Origin: Geobacteraceae bacterium
GTDB taxonomy: Bacteria > Desulfobacterota > Desulfuromonadia > Desulfuromonadales > BM103
DNA: 41,266 bases
Direction of reading: 5' to 3'
NCBI GenBank assembly: GCA_024641085.1
Contig: JAHEDT010000027.1
Coordinates: 1-41,266 of the forward strand
The notes under the pieces were generated by a model. The model ran no database searches and was not told the DNA's origin. It was given only the letters and a program-made list of their open reading frames with translations. The position numbers and the translations under genes are program-made. Numbering within the stretch: the first letter of the stretch is position 1; each line of letters begins with the position of its first letter. This document shows positions 1 through 7,821 of the stretch, piece by piece.

Positions 1-869
1 ATCAGGGTCGGGTGCGGGTTGAGCATCCAGTGCCGGCAGATCTTGCCCTTCAGCCCAAGGCTCTCCGCATAGGTCGGCAACAGAAGCTCGATCGCGGCCG
101 CGTCGAAGCCCACGCCGTGATTGAGGCGATTGATGCCGTATTCGGCATAAATCCCCCTGATGACCATCATGGCCATGAGGATCTTGATTTCGCCGACCTG
201 GGCCGGGTCCCTGGTGAAGAGAGGCTCGATGAAGTGGGGCGTGGGGGCCTCGGTGACGTAATCGACCCAGTCCGCCGGGATGTCGACGCGCGGCAGCCGG
301 TCGACGATCCGGTTGACCTGGGCGATGACGATGCCGCTCTTGAACGCCGTGGCTTCGACGATGGTTGGCGTATCTTCGGTATTCGGGCCGGTGTAGAGAT
401 TCCCCTCGCGGTCGGCGCTGTGCGCGACGATTAACGCGACCTGCGGGGTCAGGTCGATGAAATAGCGGCCGAACAACTCGAGGTAGGTATGGATGGCGCC
501 GATCTGGATTTTGCCGGCGGCGACCAGCTGCGCCATGCGCACTCCGACCGGTCCGGAAAAGCTGAAGTCGACTTTTCGAGCAATGCCGCGCTCGAAGAGT
601 TCGATATGTTCGGGCAGCGCGATGACCGACTGCACCATGTGCAGGTCGTGAACCCGCTCCGGGTTGACCCTGGCCAGGCAGCCGGCCAGAAAGTCGGCCT
701 GCTTCTGGTTGTTCCCTTCCAGGCAGACCCGGTCGCCCGGTTCGAGCACCGCCTCGAGCAGCTCCTGCATGCGGTTGGCCGGCACGACCTTCTCTCTGCA
801 TACTGCCGATGCGCGCCTCAACCGCGCACGGCGATTCTCAACCTGCTTGTCCCACTTTTTCATGCCCAT
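1..869 (-). CDS. mdcA: Malonate decarboxylase alpha subunit (malonate:ACP transferase), partial
   Basis: This subunit exchanges acetyl for malonyl on the acyl-carrier subunit of malonate decarboxylase, the first step in turning malonate into acetate and CO2 in the cytoplasm. Reading the minus strand gives about 289 residues before the window edge cuts off the C-terminal half. The family block LEGNNQKQADFL is near residue 50, followed by HDLHM, FERGIARKVDFSF, YTGPNTEDTP and, near the edge, LNHGVGFDAAAIELLLPTY and CRHWMLNPHPTL, all hallmarks of MdcA/MadA. Two starts are possible (869 or 863, GTATCC upstream is a poor ribosome site). It lies 73 bases after the TRAP permease gene, so transport and catabolism look co-transcribed. 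Whether the enzyme is the biotin-independent Mdc type or the biotin- and sodium-dependent Mad type known from Malonomonas rubra cannot be told, because the remaining subunits lie outside the window. Confidence 0.9.
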   Translation of the reverse strand, partial: MGMKKWDKQVENRRARLRRASAVCREKVVPANRMQELLEAVLEPGDRVCLEGNNQKQADFLAGCLARVNPERVHDLHMVQSVIALPEHIELFERGIARKVDFSFSGPVGVRMAQLVAAGKIQIGAIHTYLELFGRYFIDLTPQVALIVAHSADREGNLYTGPNTEDTPTIVEATAFKSGIVIAQVNRIVDRLPRVDIPADWVDYVTEAPTPHFIEPLFTRDPAQVGEIKILMAMMVIRGIYAEYGINRLNHGVGFDAAAIELLLPTYAESLGLKGKICRHWMLNPHPTL

Positions 870-942
870 CAGGATACCCTGTGAATTCTGTCTTGATTGA
901 CGGCGACGATTCCTGTCGATGCGAATGGCTATGGCATGATGC

Positions 943-2262
943 TCAAGAGATTGCTGTGCCCATCAGGGCGGTTGGCAACCAGGTCGCAATTCCGGGGAAA
1001 ATACACAAGATGACAATGGCCAGAACCATGCATAAAACGTAGGGTATGGCCCCCTTGAGGACGGTTGTCAATGGGACATCCGGGGCGATCCCGTTGATCA
1101 CGTAGAGGTTCAGTCCCACCGGCGGCGTAATGAGTCCGATTTCCATGTTGATGGTGAAGATGACCGCAAACCAGTAGGGATCGAATCCGGCAATTTCGAT
1201 AATCGGCAAAAGGATCGGCGCGGCCATGACAATAACTGCAACGGGCGGCAGAAAAAAGCCGGCGACCAGCAGGAATAGGTTGATCAGCACCATCAGAGCC
1301 CAGCGGTTGACATCCAGGGCCGCAATGTATTCTGCGATCGACTGGGTCACATAAAGACTGGACAAGGTGTAGGCAAACAGCGCCGATGCAGCAATAATCA
1401 TCATGATCATCACGCTCTCCTTCATCGAGCTGTTGATGATCGCCCAGATTCTTTTGGGTTGCCAGACCTTGTAGATAATCGCGACCAGAACCAGCACAAA
1501 CAGTGCGGCGACCCCTGCTGCCTCAGAGGGGGTCGCAACTCCGCCGTAAAGCACGAACAGCACGCCGGCAATGATGAGCAGAAACGGCAGAACACGCGGC
1601 ATGACCTCCAGCTTCTGCTTCAGGGTGAACCCCTGTCCGGTGAGGTCGAAGCTGAATCCGTTGCGCCAGGCCGTGAAGAGCGACCAGGCAACGAACAGCC
1701 CGGTCAGCATGAGCCCGGGAAGCAGGCCGGCAATGAAGAGTCGGCCGATCGACGTCTCCGTCGCGATGCCATAAACGATCATGGTGACCGATGGCGGAAT
1801 GAGGATGCCCAGGGTCCCGCCGGCGGCAATGGAACCGGTCGCCAGACCGTCCGGATAGCCGCGCTTGCGCATCTCCGGGATCCCCATCTTGCCGATCGCC
1901 GCACAGGTTGCCGGCGAGGAACCGCTGAGGGCGGCGAAAATCGCACAGGCCCCGATATTGGACATGATCAACCCCCCGGGGATGCGGTAGAGCCAGCGGT
2001 CCAGGGCTTCGTAGAGATCTTTGCCGGCAGGCGACGAAGCAACGGCCGCACCCATGACAATAAACATCGGAATGGAGACCAGGGAGAATTCGGCAATCCC
2101 GGCAAAGAATGTATCTGCCAGGATATCCAGGGAGCCGAATCCATCGAAGATCATCAGGAACGTGATCGACACCAGTCCGAGGCCTAGGGCAATCGGTATT
2201 CCGCACGCCAGGATGATCACAGTGACCAGCGCGATGAGCAGGCCTATTGCTAGAGGGGACAT
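943..2262 (-). CDS. TRAP transporter large permease subunit (DctM family)
   Basis: This is the large membrane subunit of a tripartite ATP-independent periplasmic (TRAP) transporter, the channel that moves a carboxylate inward using an ion gradient. The 439-residue product is almost wholly hydrophobic, with about 12 membrane segments, and has the DctM signatures FIVMGAAVASSPAGKDLYEALDRW, the SGSSPATCAAIGKMGIPEM loop near residue 115, and GGTLGILIPPSVTMIVYG near 150. The C-terminal half has the second such re-entrant region (NMEIGLITPPVGLNLYVI). The ATG at 2262 lies only 3 bases after the stop of the small permease gene, so the two are translationally coupled. Next to mdcA the substrate is most likely malonate, as for the Sinorhizobium MatPQM system; this is inference from context, not from the protein itself. 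Confidence 0.93.
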   Translation of the reverse strand: MSPLAIGLLIALVTVIILACGIPIALGLGLVSITFLMIFDGFGSLDILADTFFAGIAEFSLVSIPMFIVMGAAVASSPAGKDLYEALDRWLYRIPGGLIMSNIGACAIFAALSGSSPATCAAIGKMGIPEMRKRGYPDGLATGSIAAGGTLGILIPPSVTMIVYGIATETSIGRLFIAGLLPGLMLTGLFVAWSLFTAWRNGFSFDLTGQGFTLKQKLEVMPRVLPFLLIIAGVLFVLYGGVATPSEAAGVAALFVLVLVAIIYKVWQPKRIWAIINSSMKESVMIMMIIAASALFAYTLSSLYVTQSIAEYIAALDVNRWALMVLINLFLLVAGFFLPPVAVIVMAAPILLPIIEIAGFDPYWFAVIFTINMEIGLITPPVGLNLYVINGIAPDVPLTTVLKGAIPYVLCMVLAIVILCIFPGIATWLPTALMGTAIS

Positions 2263-2265
2263 GCC

Positions 2266-2793
2266 CTATTCTCCTTCGCTCGTGCTATGGGGTTCCATGC
2301 CAAATGGCATCCCTTCTCCGCTGACCAGGTCCAGAATGTCAGCGACATATTGCAATGACATGAGACCGATACCGAGTGGCAGGGCAAGATAAGGGATCCA
2401 GAGCGGCAGGGCCCAGATGGTGTCAGTTGTCCATCCATTGACCAGGGCCTCGTGAAAAAGCTCATAGCCCTTCCAGGCCAGCAGCGAGCAGAACAGCAGA
2501 CCCAGCAGGCTGGCGATCATGGCCAGGATAAAACGGCCTTTCTGGCCAAGATAGTTGGGCAACAGGTCGACATTGACATGCCCCTTGAGCTTAAGGACAT
2601 AGGGACAGCCGATAAAGGTGGAGGCGACCAGCGAGAAGATCACGAACTCGGTCTGCCAGACCGTCGATCCATTGAGGAAATAGCGAATCACAACCATTTG
2701 GCAGACGACCAGAATAGCCATCCCGACCAGTGCGGCTGCGACTATCCCGCACGCATCTGAAATCATGCCGACCAACTTGCTGAATGTTCTCAT
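2266..2793 (-). CDS. TRAP transporter small permease subunit (DctQ family)
   Basis: This 175-residue protein is the small membrane subunit of the same TRAP transporter; it partners the DctM channel. Four membrane segments are visible (about residues 12-34, 48-66, 87-108 and 128-150). The conserved DctQ stretch RYFLNGSTVWQTEFVIFSL, with its W-E pair, lies near residue 37, and LKLKGHVNVDLLP follows, matching the usual G-H-V-xx-D motif. The reading frame is open upstream to a TTG at 2823, but the ATG at 2793 has TGAGG six bases ahead of it and begins MRTFSKLVG, so it is preferred. The gene sits between dctP and dctM in the usual P-Q-M order. Confidence 0.9.
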   Translation of the reverse strand: MRTFSKLVGMISDACGIVAAALVGMAILVVCQMVVIRYFLNGSTVWQTEFVIFSLVASTFIGCPYVLKLKGHVNVDLLPNYLGQKGRFILAMIASLLGLLFCSLLAWKGYELFHEALVNGWTTDTIWALPLWIPYLALPLGIGLMSLQYVADILDLVSGEGMPFGMEPHSTSEGE

Positions 2794-2900
2794 ATGAACC
2801 TCATGCCCCAGGAGTGGTAGCAAGCAGCGTCAAATCTGCCGACGGGGAGAACCCCGGGAACGCTGGGAGACAGCCGTTCCCGGGGATAGTGGGAATGGCG

Positions 2901-3899
2901 TTATTCGACAGAGAGAGCTTTTTCGATCAGCTCTTTGCCGCCGGGAACCTTCTCGGCAAAGTTCTTGTAGGATGTCTTGTCGGCGATGGCTTTCCATGCC
3001 GCCGCCTGTTCGGCGTTCATGGTCACAACTTCCACGCCGGCTTTCTTGAAGACCTCAACCATCTTATCGTCGAGACCCTTTGCTTCGGCGAACATGTACG
3101 CCTCGGCAACCTTGCCGGCCTCCATCAAGGCATCCTGCTGGGCCTTGTTCAGCTTGTTCCAGCTTTTCTTCGACATCAGGACCGGCTCATACATGAACCA
3201 CAGGGCATAATCTCCGGGAGCCGTCAGGCACTTGACCTGTTCGTAGAGACGATACGAGACGAAGCTACCCGAGCTGGTGTTCGCAGCATCGAGGACTCCG
3301 GTCTGCATGGCCTGGTAGACGTCGGCACTCGACATCGAGGAGATCGAGGCCCCGGCGGCGGCCAGCATCTGCTCGAAAGCCGGGCCCGCGGCCCGGGTGA
3401 CCTGACCCTGCATGGTTTCAGGCCCCAGGATACAGTTTTTGGTCGAAGCAAAGCCGCCGGCCAGCCAGGCGTCGGCCAGAACAACGACTCCGGCATCGTT
3501 GATGATCTTTTTGATGTCAGCCATGAACGGCGAATTGTTCAGACGCTTGGCATGTTCATGGTTCTTGACCAACCCCGGCATCAGGGTCGAGCTGAACTGC
3601 GGGTGGCGTCCGCTGGCGTAATCGAGGGGGAAGGCAGAGATGTCAAGCTGCCCCTTGACCATGGCGTTCCATTGCTCTTTCGCCTTGAAAAGAGCCGCCC
3701 CCGGGTAAATCTTGATGTCCAGGCCGACGTTGGCTTTGGCGACCTCCCTGGCCATGATTTGCACCATCTCGTCTCGCACATCGCCCTTGCCGCCTGGCCA
3801 CTGGTGCGAGGCTTTCAAGGTTTCGGCGCCGGCTGAAGCGGTAATGCTGACAAAAGCCAAAGCTGCAGTCCAAACAACAGTTTTTTTGAGTAACGACAT
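2901..3899 (-). CDS. TRAP transporter substrate-binding protein (DctP family)
   Basis: This 332-residue protein is the periplasmic binding component that captures the substrate and delivers it to the DctQ-DctM permease. It begins with a Sec signal peptide (MSLLKKTVVWTAALAFVSIT, probable cleavage after ASAGA, about residue 25). The mature part starts TLKASHQWP and has the typical DctP features: LDIKIYPGAALF, a GQLDISAFP strand, the EQMLAAAGAS region, and DVYQAMQTGVLDAANTS, the equivalent of the family's E-x-Y-x-A-L-Q-x-G-x-x-D. AGGAGG lies five bases before the ATG. It is first of the three transporter genes, downstream of the GntR regulator with an 85-base gap. A malonate-like dicarboxylate is the inferred ligand. 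Confidence 0.92.
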   Translation of the reverse strand: MSLLKKTVVWTAALAFVSITASAGAETLKASHQWPGGKGDVRDEMVQIMAREVAKANVGLDIKIYPGAALFKAKEQWNAMVKGQLDISAFPLDYASGRHPQFSSTLMPGLVKNHEHAKRLNNSPFMADIKKIINDAGVVVLADAWLAGGFASTKNCILGPETMQGQVTRAAGPAFEQMLAAAGASISSMSSADVYQAMQTGVLDAANTSSGSFVSYRLYEQVKCLTAPGDYALWFMYEPVLMSKKSWNKLNKAQQDALMEAGKVAEAYMFAEAKGLDDKMVEVFKKAGVEVVTMNAEQAAAWKAIADKTSYKNFAEKVPGGKELIEKALSVE

Positions 3900-3984
3900 T
3901 TTGTGCCTCCTTCAGATAGTAAAGGATTCCTTCCGCCCAGGGGTTGCGCCGACGGCGCTGCCACTTGACCGCCCCCTTGAGGCG

Positions 3985-4650
3985 CTACTTTTCAAGCGAA
4001 TCGTATTCGCGTAAAGCTAACCACTGGTTGATCAGGTGATCGTGCATGATCTTTTCGGCCGCGGCGGGATTGCGGTTCTGAAACGCTGCCAGCAGCATGC
4101 GGTGTTCAGCGAGGGATTGCTGTAGACGGCCGGGGAGGTGCAGCTGGCGGCCGCGCATCAGCTTGAGCAGTTTGCGCAAGTCGCTGGTAATCCGTTCCAG
4201 CCAGTGGTTGCCCGCCAGCTTCTGCACGTACTCGTGGAAGACGCAGTTGAGCTCGAAATATTTCTCGATATCGTTGGTTGTTGCCTGCTTCTCGAGCCGG
4301 GCGTGCAGTTCTTCAACCTTTTTGATGTCAGCCGACTTGGCTTTTTTAACGGCCTCGTAAGCGCAGCGGCCTTCGAGCAGTGCCATGATCGGAAACACCT
4401 CGTCGATATCCTGCTGTGTCAGTTCCGTCACTGTGCAGCCGCGGCGCGGCTCGAGACTGACCAGCCCCTCGGCATGCAGGACCTTGAGAGCCTCACGCAT
4501 CGGCGTACGGCTGATACCGTATTCGTCTGCAAGAGCCATCTCGTCAATCGCCTCGCCGGGTTTAAGCTCCTGAGAGTAAATCCTCATGCGCAGTCGGGAA
4601 GCGACTTCCTGATAAAGGGCCGGGGTCGTTATTCTGGAAGGTTTTGCCAT
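3985..4650 (-). CDS. GntR-family transcriptional regulator, FadR/FCD subfamily
   Basis: This 221-residue protein is a DNA-binding regulator, probably controlling the malonate genes next to it. Residues 9-75 form the winged helix: YQEVASRLRMRIYSQELKPG, then DEMALADEYGISRTPMREAL, the recognition helix, and GLVSLEPRRGCTV. Residues 80-215 form the all-helical FCD effector domain, with FHEYVQKLAGNHWL and EHRMLLAAFQNRNPAAAEKIMHDHL supplying the histidines that usually bind a metal next to a carboxylate ligand. The usual first aspartate of the motif is asparagine here (ELNCVFHEY), which may alter the metal site. It is first in the same-strand series regulator-dctP-dctQ-dctM-mdcA. Dyads in the upstream region are candidate operators. 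The effector is inferred to be malonate or malonyl-CoA. Confidence 0.9.
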   Translation of the reverse strand: MAKPSRITTPALYQEVASRLRMRIYSQELKPGEAIDEMALADEYGISRTPMREALKVLHAEGLVSLEPRRGCTVTELTQQDIDEVFPIMALLEGRCAYEAVKKAKSADIKKVEELHARLEKQATTNDIEKYFELNCVFHEYVQKLAGNHWLERITSDLRKLLKLMRGRQLHLPGRLQQSLAEHRMLLAAFQNRNPAAAEKIMHDHLINQWLALREYDSLEK

Positions 4651-4689
4651 AAACTGTTCTCGGACCAGACCAAAGCAGGGAGAATAGTT

Positions 4690-4711
4690 GTAATTTATAA
4701 TTATAAATTAC
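4690..4711. promoter_or_regulatory. Perfect 22-bp palindrome over the GntR regulator promoter
   Basis: The two half-sites are GTAATTTATAA and its exact reverse complement, with no spacer, centred between 4700 and 4701. It lies 40 bases ahead of the regulator start and includes TATAAT-like sequence, so a bound protein would cover a -10 element. The outer GTAA/TTAC ends resemble the GTN-NAC core seen in FadR-type operators. Autoregulation is inferred. Confidence 0.6.
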
Positions 4712-4758
4712 GGTGTTCGTTAACCCTACTCGGATATTTGCTGGGCTGTCAACAAAAA

Positions 4759-4771
4759 ATAACATCGTTAT
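4759..4771. promoter_or_regulatory. Candidate operator, copy 1 (ATAACATCGTTAT)
   Basis: This 13-base dyad has one mismatch from perfect symmetry and differs by one base from the site at 4900-4912. It lies seven bases ahead of a TTGACA (4752-4747 on the minus strand) that may serve as a -35 for the regulator gene. The repeat of the same short dyad in one intergenic region suggests a binding site. Confidence 0.5.
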
Positions 4772-4828
4772 AAGTTCTTTTTAATCCTGGCCTGCTCAAA
4801 TAGGGATATCTGATCTTTTCTGGACTCA

Positions 4829-4847
4829 TTCGGAAAGTGTTTCCGAA
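4829..4847. promoter_or_regulatory. Dyad TTCGGAAA-GTG-TTTCCGAA
   Basis: This is a perfect 8-base inverted repeat with a 3-base spacer, between the two ATAACAT dyads. A T-run precedes rather than follows it in the minus direction, so it is not a terminator for minus-strand genes. It is a possible operator for a second regulator; no partner is identified. Confidence 0.4.
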
Positions 4848-4899
4848 AAAACCATTATGGAACAAGTGGTTATTTTTGCGAGAAATCACATTAAATTAA

Positions 4900-4912
4900 A
4901 TAACATTGTTAT
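4900..4912. promoter_or_regulatory. Candidate operator, copy 2 (ATAACATTGTTAT)
   Basis: This is a perfect 13-base dyad and nearly the same as the copy at 4759-4771, about 141 bases away (centre to centre), close to 13.5 helical turns. The surrounding 40 bases are A+T rich. No gene starts to the right on the plus strand, so both copies most likely serve the regulator gene, perhaps by looping. Confidence 0.5.
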
Positions 4913-5104
4913 ATTTAGTGGATTGTCGCAATAGCTCGTGGAGCTTTTACAGCTCCGGGCGTGGATGACTCCGGGCGGGGTTTTGGTCGGTCAAGCTGAG
5001 TATTGCGGTAAGTTGACTAGCGGATTGCTTCGGTAATCCCCGGACTCTCTTGAAAGCAGCCAGGCACGTGTCATTTTACGGAGGGCAGGCTGATTGAAGG
5101 TCTA

Positions 5105-5215
5105 CAGGATCAAGTACCCGGAATCCAGAATCCGGAATAAGTTCCCGCCACCAGGTGGTCCACGAGTTCATTCTGTCTACTGGATACTGAATTCTGGATA
5201 CCCCGCGGCAAGCCA
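5105..5215. repeat. Imperfect inverted-repeat block in the 4651-5251 intergenic region
   Basis: The left part (CCGGAATCCAGAATCCGG, about 5119-5136) is related in inverted orientation to the right part (CTGGATACTGAATTCTGGAT, about 5180-5199), and CCACCAGGTGG plus CCCCGCGGC/GCCACGGGG dyads lie within or beside it. It follows the stop of the DUF362 gene on the minus strand, so it may end that transcript, but no U-run is present. The rest of this 600-base gap holds only the operators listed and a small GGAGCT/AGCTCC hairpin at 4940-4956. Confidence 0.4.
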
Positions 5216-5251
5216 CGGGGCAGTTCAATCTTTTACTGAAGGGCTGGTGAA

Positions 5252-6379
5252 TTACCATTTCTCCCGTTCCGGCATTAACTTTACCAGCTCGTAAACTCTT
5301 TGACCCAGGCCGACTCGCTCGCCATGCTCCAGTTGGATTTCCCAGTCGATCTGTGGATGGACGCCCCGGAACTTGTCGCAGCCCGGTTCATGGCCGGTCT
5401 GCATGGCGGTGTCGGGAAGACCACGAGCCTGGTTGACCAGGTCGGCGCAGGCCTGGTCCAGGGCCACCGGGTCCGTCGAGGCGAGAATCCCGATGTCGGG
5501 GACGATCGCTGCATCGGAGTGGCCGTAGCAGTCACAGGCCGGCGAAACCTGGGTGACGAAGTTGACGAACAGCCGTTTCCGGTCTTTCCCCGAAAGAGCG
5601 CCCAGGGCATACTCGGCCATTTTTTTCATGACCAGCGCGGATTCTTCGTTCCACTGGATGCGGACCGCCTGGGGCTCGCAAATGGTGATACAGCGGCCGC
5701 AGCCGCTGCAGAGGGCGGCATCGATCACCGCCTTGCCGCTGCCGAGGTCGATAGCCCCGTGAGCGCAGGCCTTGAGGCAGGCGCCGCAGGTGGTGCAGTG
5801 CTTTGTGGAGACGGTCGGGGCCACCGTGGAATGCTGTTCGAGTTTCCCCTGGCGGCTGGAACAGCCCATGGCGAGGTTTTTGATAGCGCCGCCGAAGCCG
5901 GTCAGCTCGTGGCACTTGAAATGGGAGAGCACGATCAGGGCATCCGCTTCGAGGATTTCAAGCCCGATATCGACCTCATCGAGGAGTTCTCCGGGAACCG
6001 CCACCCGGCGGGCCGAATGCCCGCGCAGACCGTCGCTCATGATCAGTGGTGCATTGACGACCGCGTAGGCAAAGCCGTTTTCTATGGCGCAGTTCAGAGC
6101 GGAGACAGCCTCTTTGCGCTCGCCCGGGTAGAGCGTACTCGAGTCGGTCAGGAACGGCTTGCCGCCGATCTTTTTAACTTGGTCGACAATCCGGCGCACG
6201 AAGGTCGGCCTGATATAGGCGTGACCGCCCTTCTCGCCAAAATGCATCTTGATGGCGACCAGCTCCCCGGGACGGACCATGGTCGCCAGCCCGGCCATTT
6301 CCGTCAGTCTCTCCAGCTTGGTATGCAGGTTTTCGTGCTGGCCGGTCCGCATGTCAGTAAAAAAAACCTGTGTGACCAT
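5252..6379 (-). CDS. DUF362 iron-sulfur protein with two 4Fe-4S ferredoxin motifs
   Basis: This 375-residue protein joins a DUF362 domain (residues 1-180 and the C-terminal part) to a two-cluster ferredoxin insert. The cluster ligands are C195, C198, C201, C205 (CTTCGACLKAC) and C224, C227, C230, C234 (CSGCGRCITIC). DUF362 blocks include VAIKMHFGEKGG near 42, KPFLTDSSTLYPG near 74, SHFKCHELTGFGGAIKNLAMGC near 152 and, near the end, PDIGILASTDPVALDQACADLVN. The family is electron-transfer-like but has no assigned reaction. The ATG at 6379 is chosen over 6382 and 6403 because AAGGAG lies six bases before it. It stands alone, with dyad-rich sequence after it and the MscS gene upstream on the same strand; a role in anaerobic redox chemistry is inferred. 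Confidence 0.85.
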   Translation of the reverse strand: MVTQVFFTDMRTGQHENLHTKLERLTEMAGLATMVRPGELVAIKMHFGEKGGHAYIRPTFVRRIVDQVKKIGGKPFLTDSSTLYPGERKEAVSALNCAIENGFAYAVVNAPLIMSDGLRGHSARRVAVPGELLDEVDIGLEILEADALIVLSHFKCHELTGFGGAIKNLAMGCSSRQGKLEQHSTVAPTVSTKHCTTCGACLKACAHGAIDLGSGKAVIDAALCSGCGRCITICEPQAVRIQWNEESALVMKKMAEYALGALSGKDRKRLFVNFVTQVSPACDCYGHSDAAIVPDIGILASTDPVALDQACADLVNQARGLPDTAMQTGHEPGCDKFRGVHPQIDWEIQLEHGERVGLGQRVYELVKLMPEREKW

Positions 6380-6525
6380 CATCGTCTCCTTGGTGGCACC
6401 CACCCTTTACCGGTGCTGTTCGGACGGCATCCCCCGTCGCATAGCAGCACAACCAACACCAGGAAAACAGCCCCTCTGCAGATCAGGTTCCTCCCTCTCA
6501 AGGCCATGCCGGTCCGGCAGTCCAT

Positions 6526-7632
6526 TCATGATTCCGCCGACCTTGGCCGGGCCGGCTCCGGGTCGTCATGACGCAGGTAGACCGTGGTACTTGGGAACGC
6601 GATCTCCAGGCCAAGCCCTTCGAGAATATCCATGATCTTCAGGCAGACATCCTCTCGGGCGTCGAGATAATCCCCCCAGACGATTGTGCTGGTAAAGCAG
6701 TAGACCATGATGTCGAGGGAAGAGGCGCCGAAGTCCGTGAAGTTGACCAGGAAAAATTCCTGGTCGATGGCCGGGTGCGATCTCAGCAGTTCGCGAATTC
6801 GGCTGACGGCCTCCCGCATCAGGGCCGGTGTGGTGTCGTAGGACACCCCCACGGTGAGACGGATGCGGCGCTTGGGCATGCGACTGTAGTTGTCGAGAGC
6901 CATGTTGGCAATAATGTTGTTCGGTACGGAAATGAGTGTTTTGGCAAAGGTCCGGATCTTGGTCGAGCGAAAACCGACTTCCTCGACGGTCCCCTCGAGA
7001 TCGCCGGCCTTGATCCAGTCGCCGACCTGGAAGGGCCGGTCAAAGATGATCATCAGCGAACCGAAGATATTGGAGACCGAATCCTTGGCAGCCAGGGCGA
7101 AGGCCAGCCCGCCGATTCCAAGCGAGGCAAGCACCCCGGTCACCGGGTAGCCGAAGGTCTGGATCGCCATGAGAACCGCCATGACCACAATGAAGACGCG
7201 CAGGGTCTTGCGCAGCAGGGGAGCGAGGTGGTCGTCGAGGGTCGATTCGGTTCTGGTCGCCCATTGGCTCAGGTAGTGGTCAACCATGTCGACCAGGTTG
7301 AACAGGAACCAGGCGATATCGATGATGACCACGGCCTTGAGTATGGCGGTCATGAGCCCGGCGAAATCATACGGCTGCGAGGGCAACTGCAGGATTTGCA
7401 GGGCGATGAAAAGCCCGATCAGGAGGATCAGGAACTCGGCCGGTTTCTGCAGGCAGAGCAGAAGCCGGTCATCGAGTTCCCGTCTGGTCTTTAGCGCCAG
7501 CGGCAGGATCACCCGGCTAAAGAAGTAAGCGAAAATCTTCTTGCAGATATAGGCCGCGAGAATGATGCCAAGCGCCGTGGCATAGCGCCCGATGCTGATA
7601 CCAAGAAAATCGTTGTTGAACCACTCCGTCAT
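6526..7632 (-). CDS. Small-conductance mechanosensitive channel (MscS family)
   Basis: This 368-residue inner-membrane protein should release solutes when the membrane is stretched during osmotic down-shock. Four or five hydrophobic segments occupy about residues 13-180; the last, GVLASLGIGGLAFALAAKD, is the pore helix with the family's alternating G and A. The beta domain follows at once: SVSNIFGSLMIIFDRPFQVGDW, then GTVEEVGFRSTKIRTF and SVPNNIIANMALDNYSR, all typical. It is longer than E. coli MscS (286 residues) because of extra N-terminal helices. The ATG at 7632 has AAGGAG seven bases ahead, which decides it over the longer frame beginning at 7659. It is divergent from acnA. Confidence 0.92.
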   Translation of the reverse strand: MTEWFNNDFLGISIGRYATALGIILAAYICKKIFAYFFSRVILPLALKTRRELDDRLLLCLQKPAEFLILLIGLFIALQILQLPSQPYDFAGLMTAILKAVVIIDIAWFLFNLVDMVDHYLSQWATRTESTLDDHLAPLLRKTLRVFIVVMAVLMAIQTFGYPVTGVLASLGIGGLAFALAAKDSVSNIFGSLMIIFDRPFQVGDWIKAGDLEGTVEEVGFRSTKIRTFAKTLISVPNNIIANMALDNYSRMPKRRIRLTVGVSYDTTPALMREAVSRIRELLRSHPAIDQEFFLVNFTDFGASSLDIMVYCFTSTIVWGDYLDAREDVCLKIMDILEGLGLEIAFPSTTVYLRHDDPEPARPRSAES

Positions 7633-7758
7633 GCCGCTCTCCTTCGTGAGACTTTCCAACTAAATCAACGTCTTAAGCTAACAGATGAAATTGTCAAAAG
7701 CAAGACTGCGGGCCGTGCCCGTGAAATTGTGCTAGAACCGAGTACTTCTGATAGTTTA

Positions 7759-7767
7759 TGGTAGAAT
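7759..7767 (+). promoter_or_regulatory. Possible extended -10 promoter element for acnA
   Basis: TGGTAGAAT matches an extended -10 (TGN plus TAGAAT) 55 bases before the acnA start. No good -35 is visible at 16-18 bases upstream, which is common for extended -10 promoters. The rest of the 7633-7821 divergent gap shows nothing else clear. Confidence 0.35.
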
Positions 7768-7821
7768 GGATACGACAAAATGACCTGAACAGCGTTTCAG
7801 AACGAAGGAGAGTGAGGACTT

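Noticed and set aside
3900-3984. A sigma-54-like GTGGCA sequence ahead of dctP
   Set aside because: The GG and GC elements are not 10 bases apart as sigma-54 promoters need; the nearby GCGCC-GTC-GGCGC is only a 5-bp stem.
5094-5294. A 66-codon plus-strand frame in the repeat block
   Set aside because: It is made of the repeated ATTCTGGAT-like strings and runs into the 3' end of the DUF362 gene; no ribosome site.
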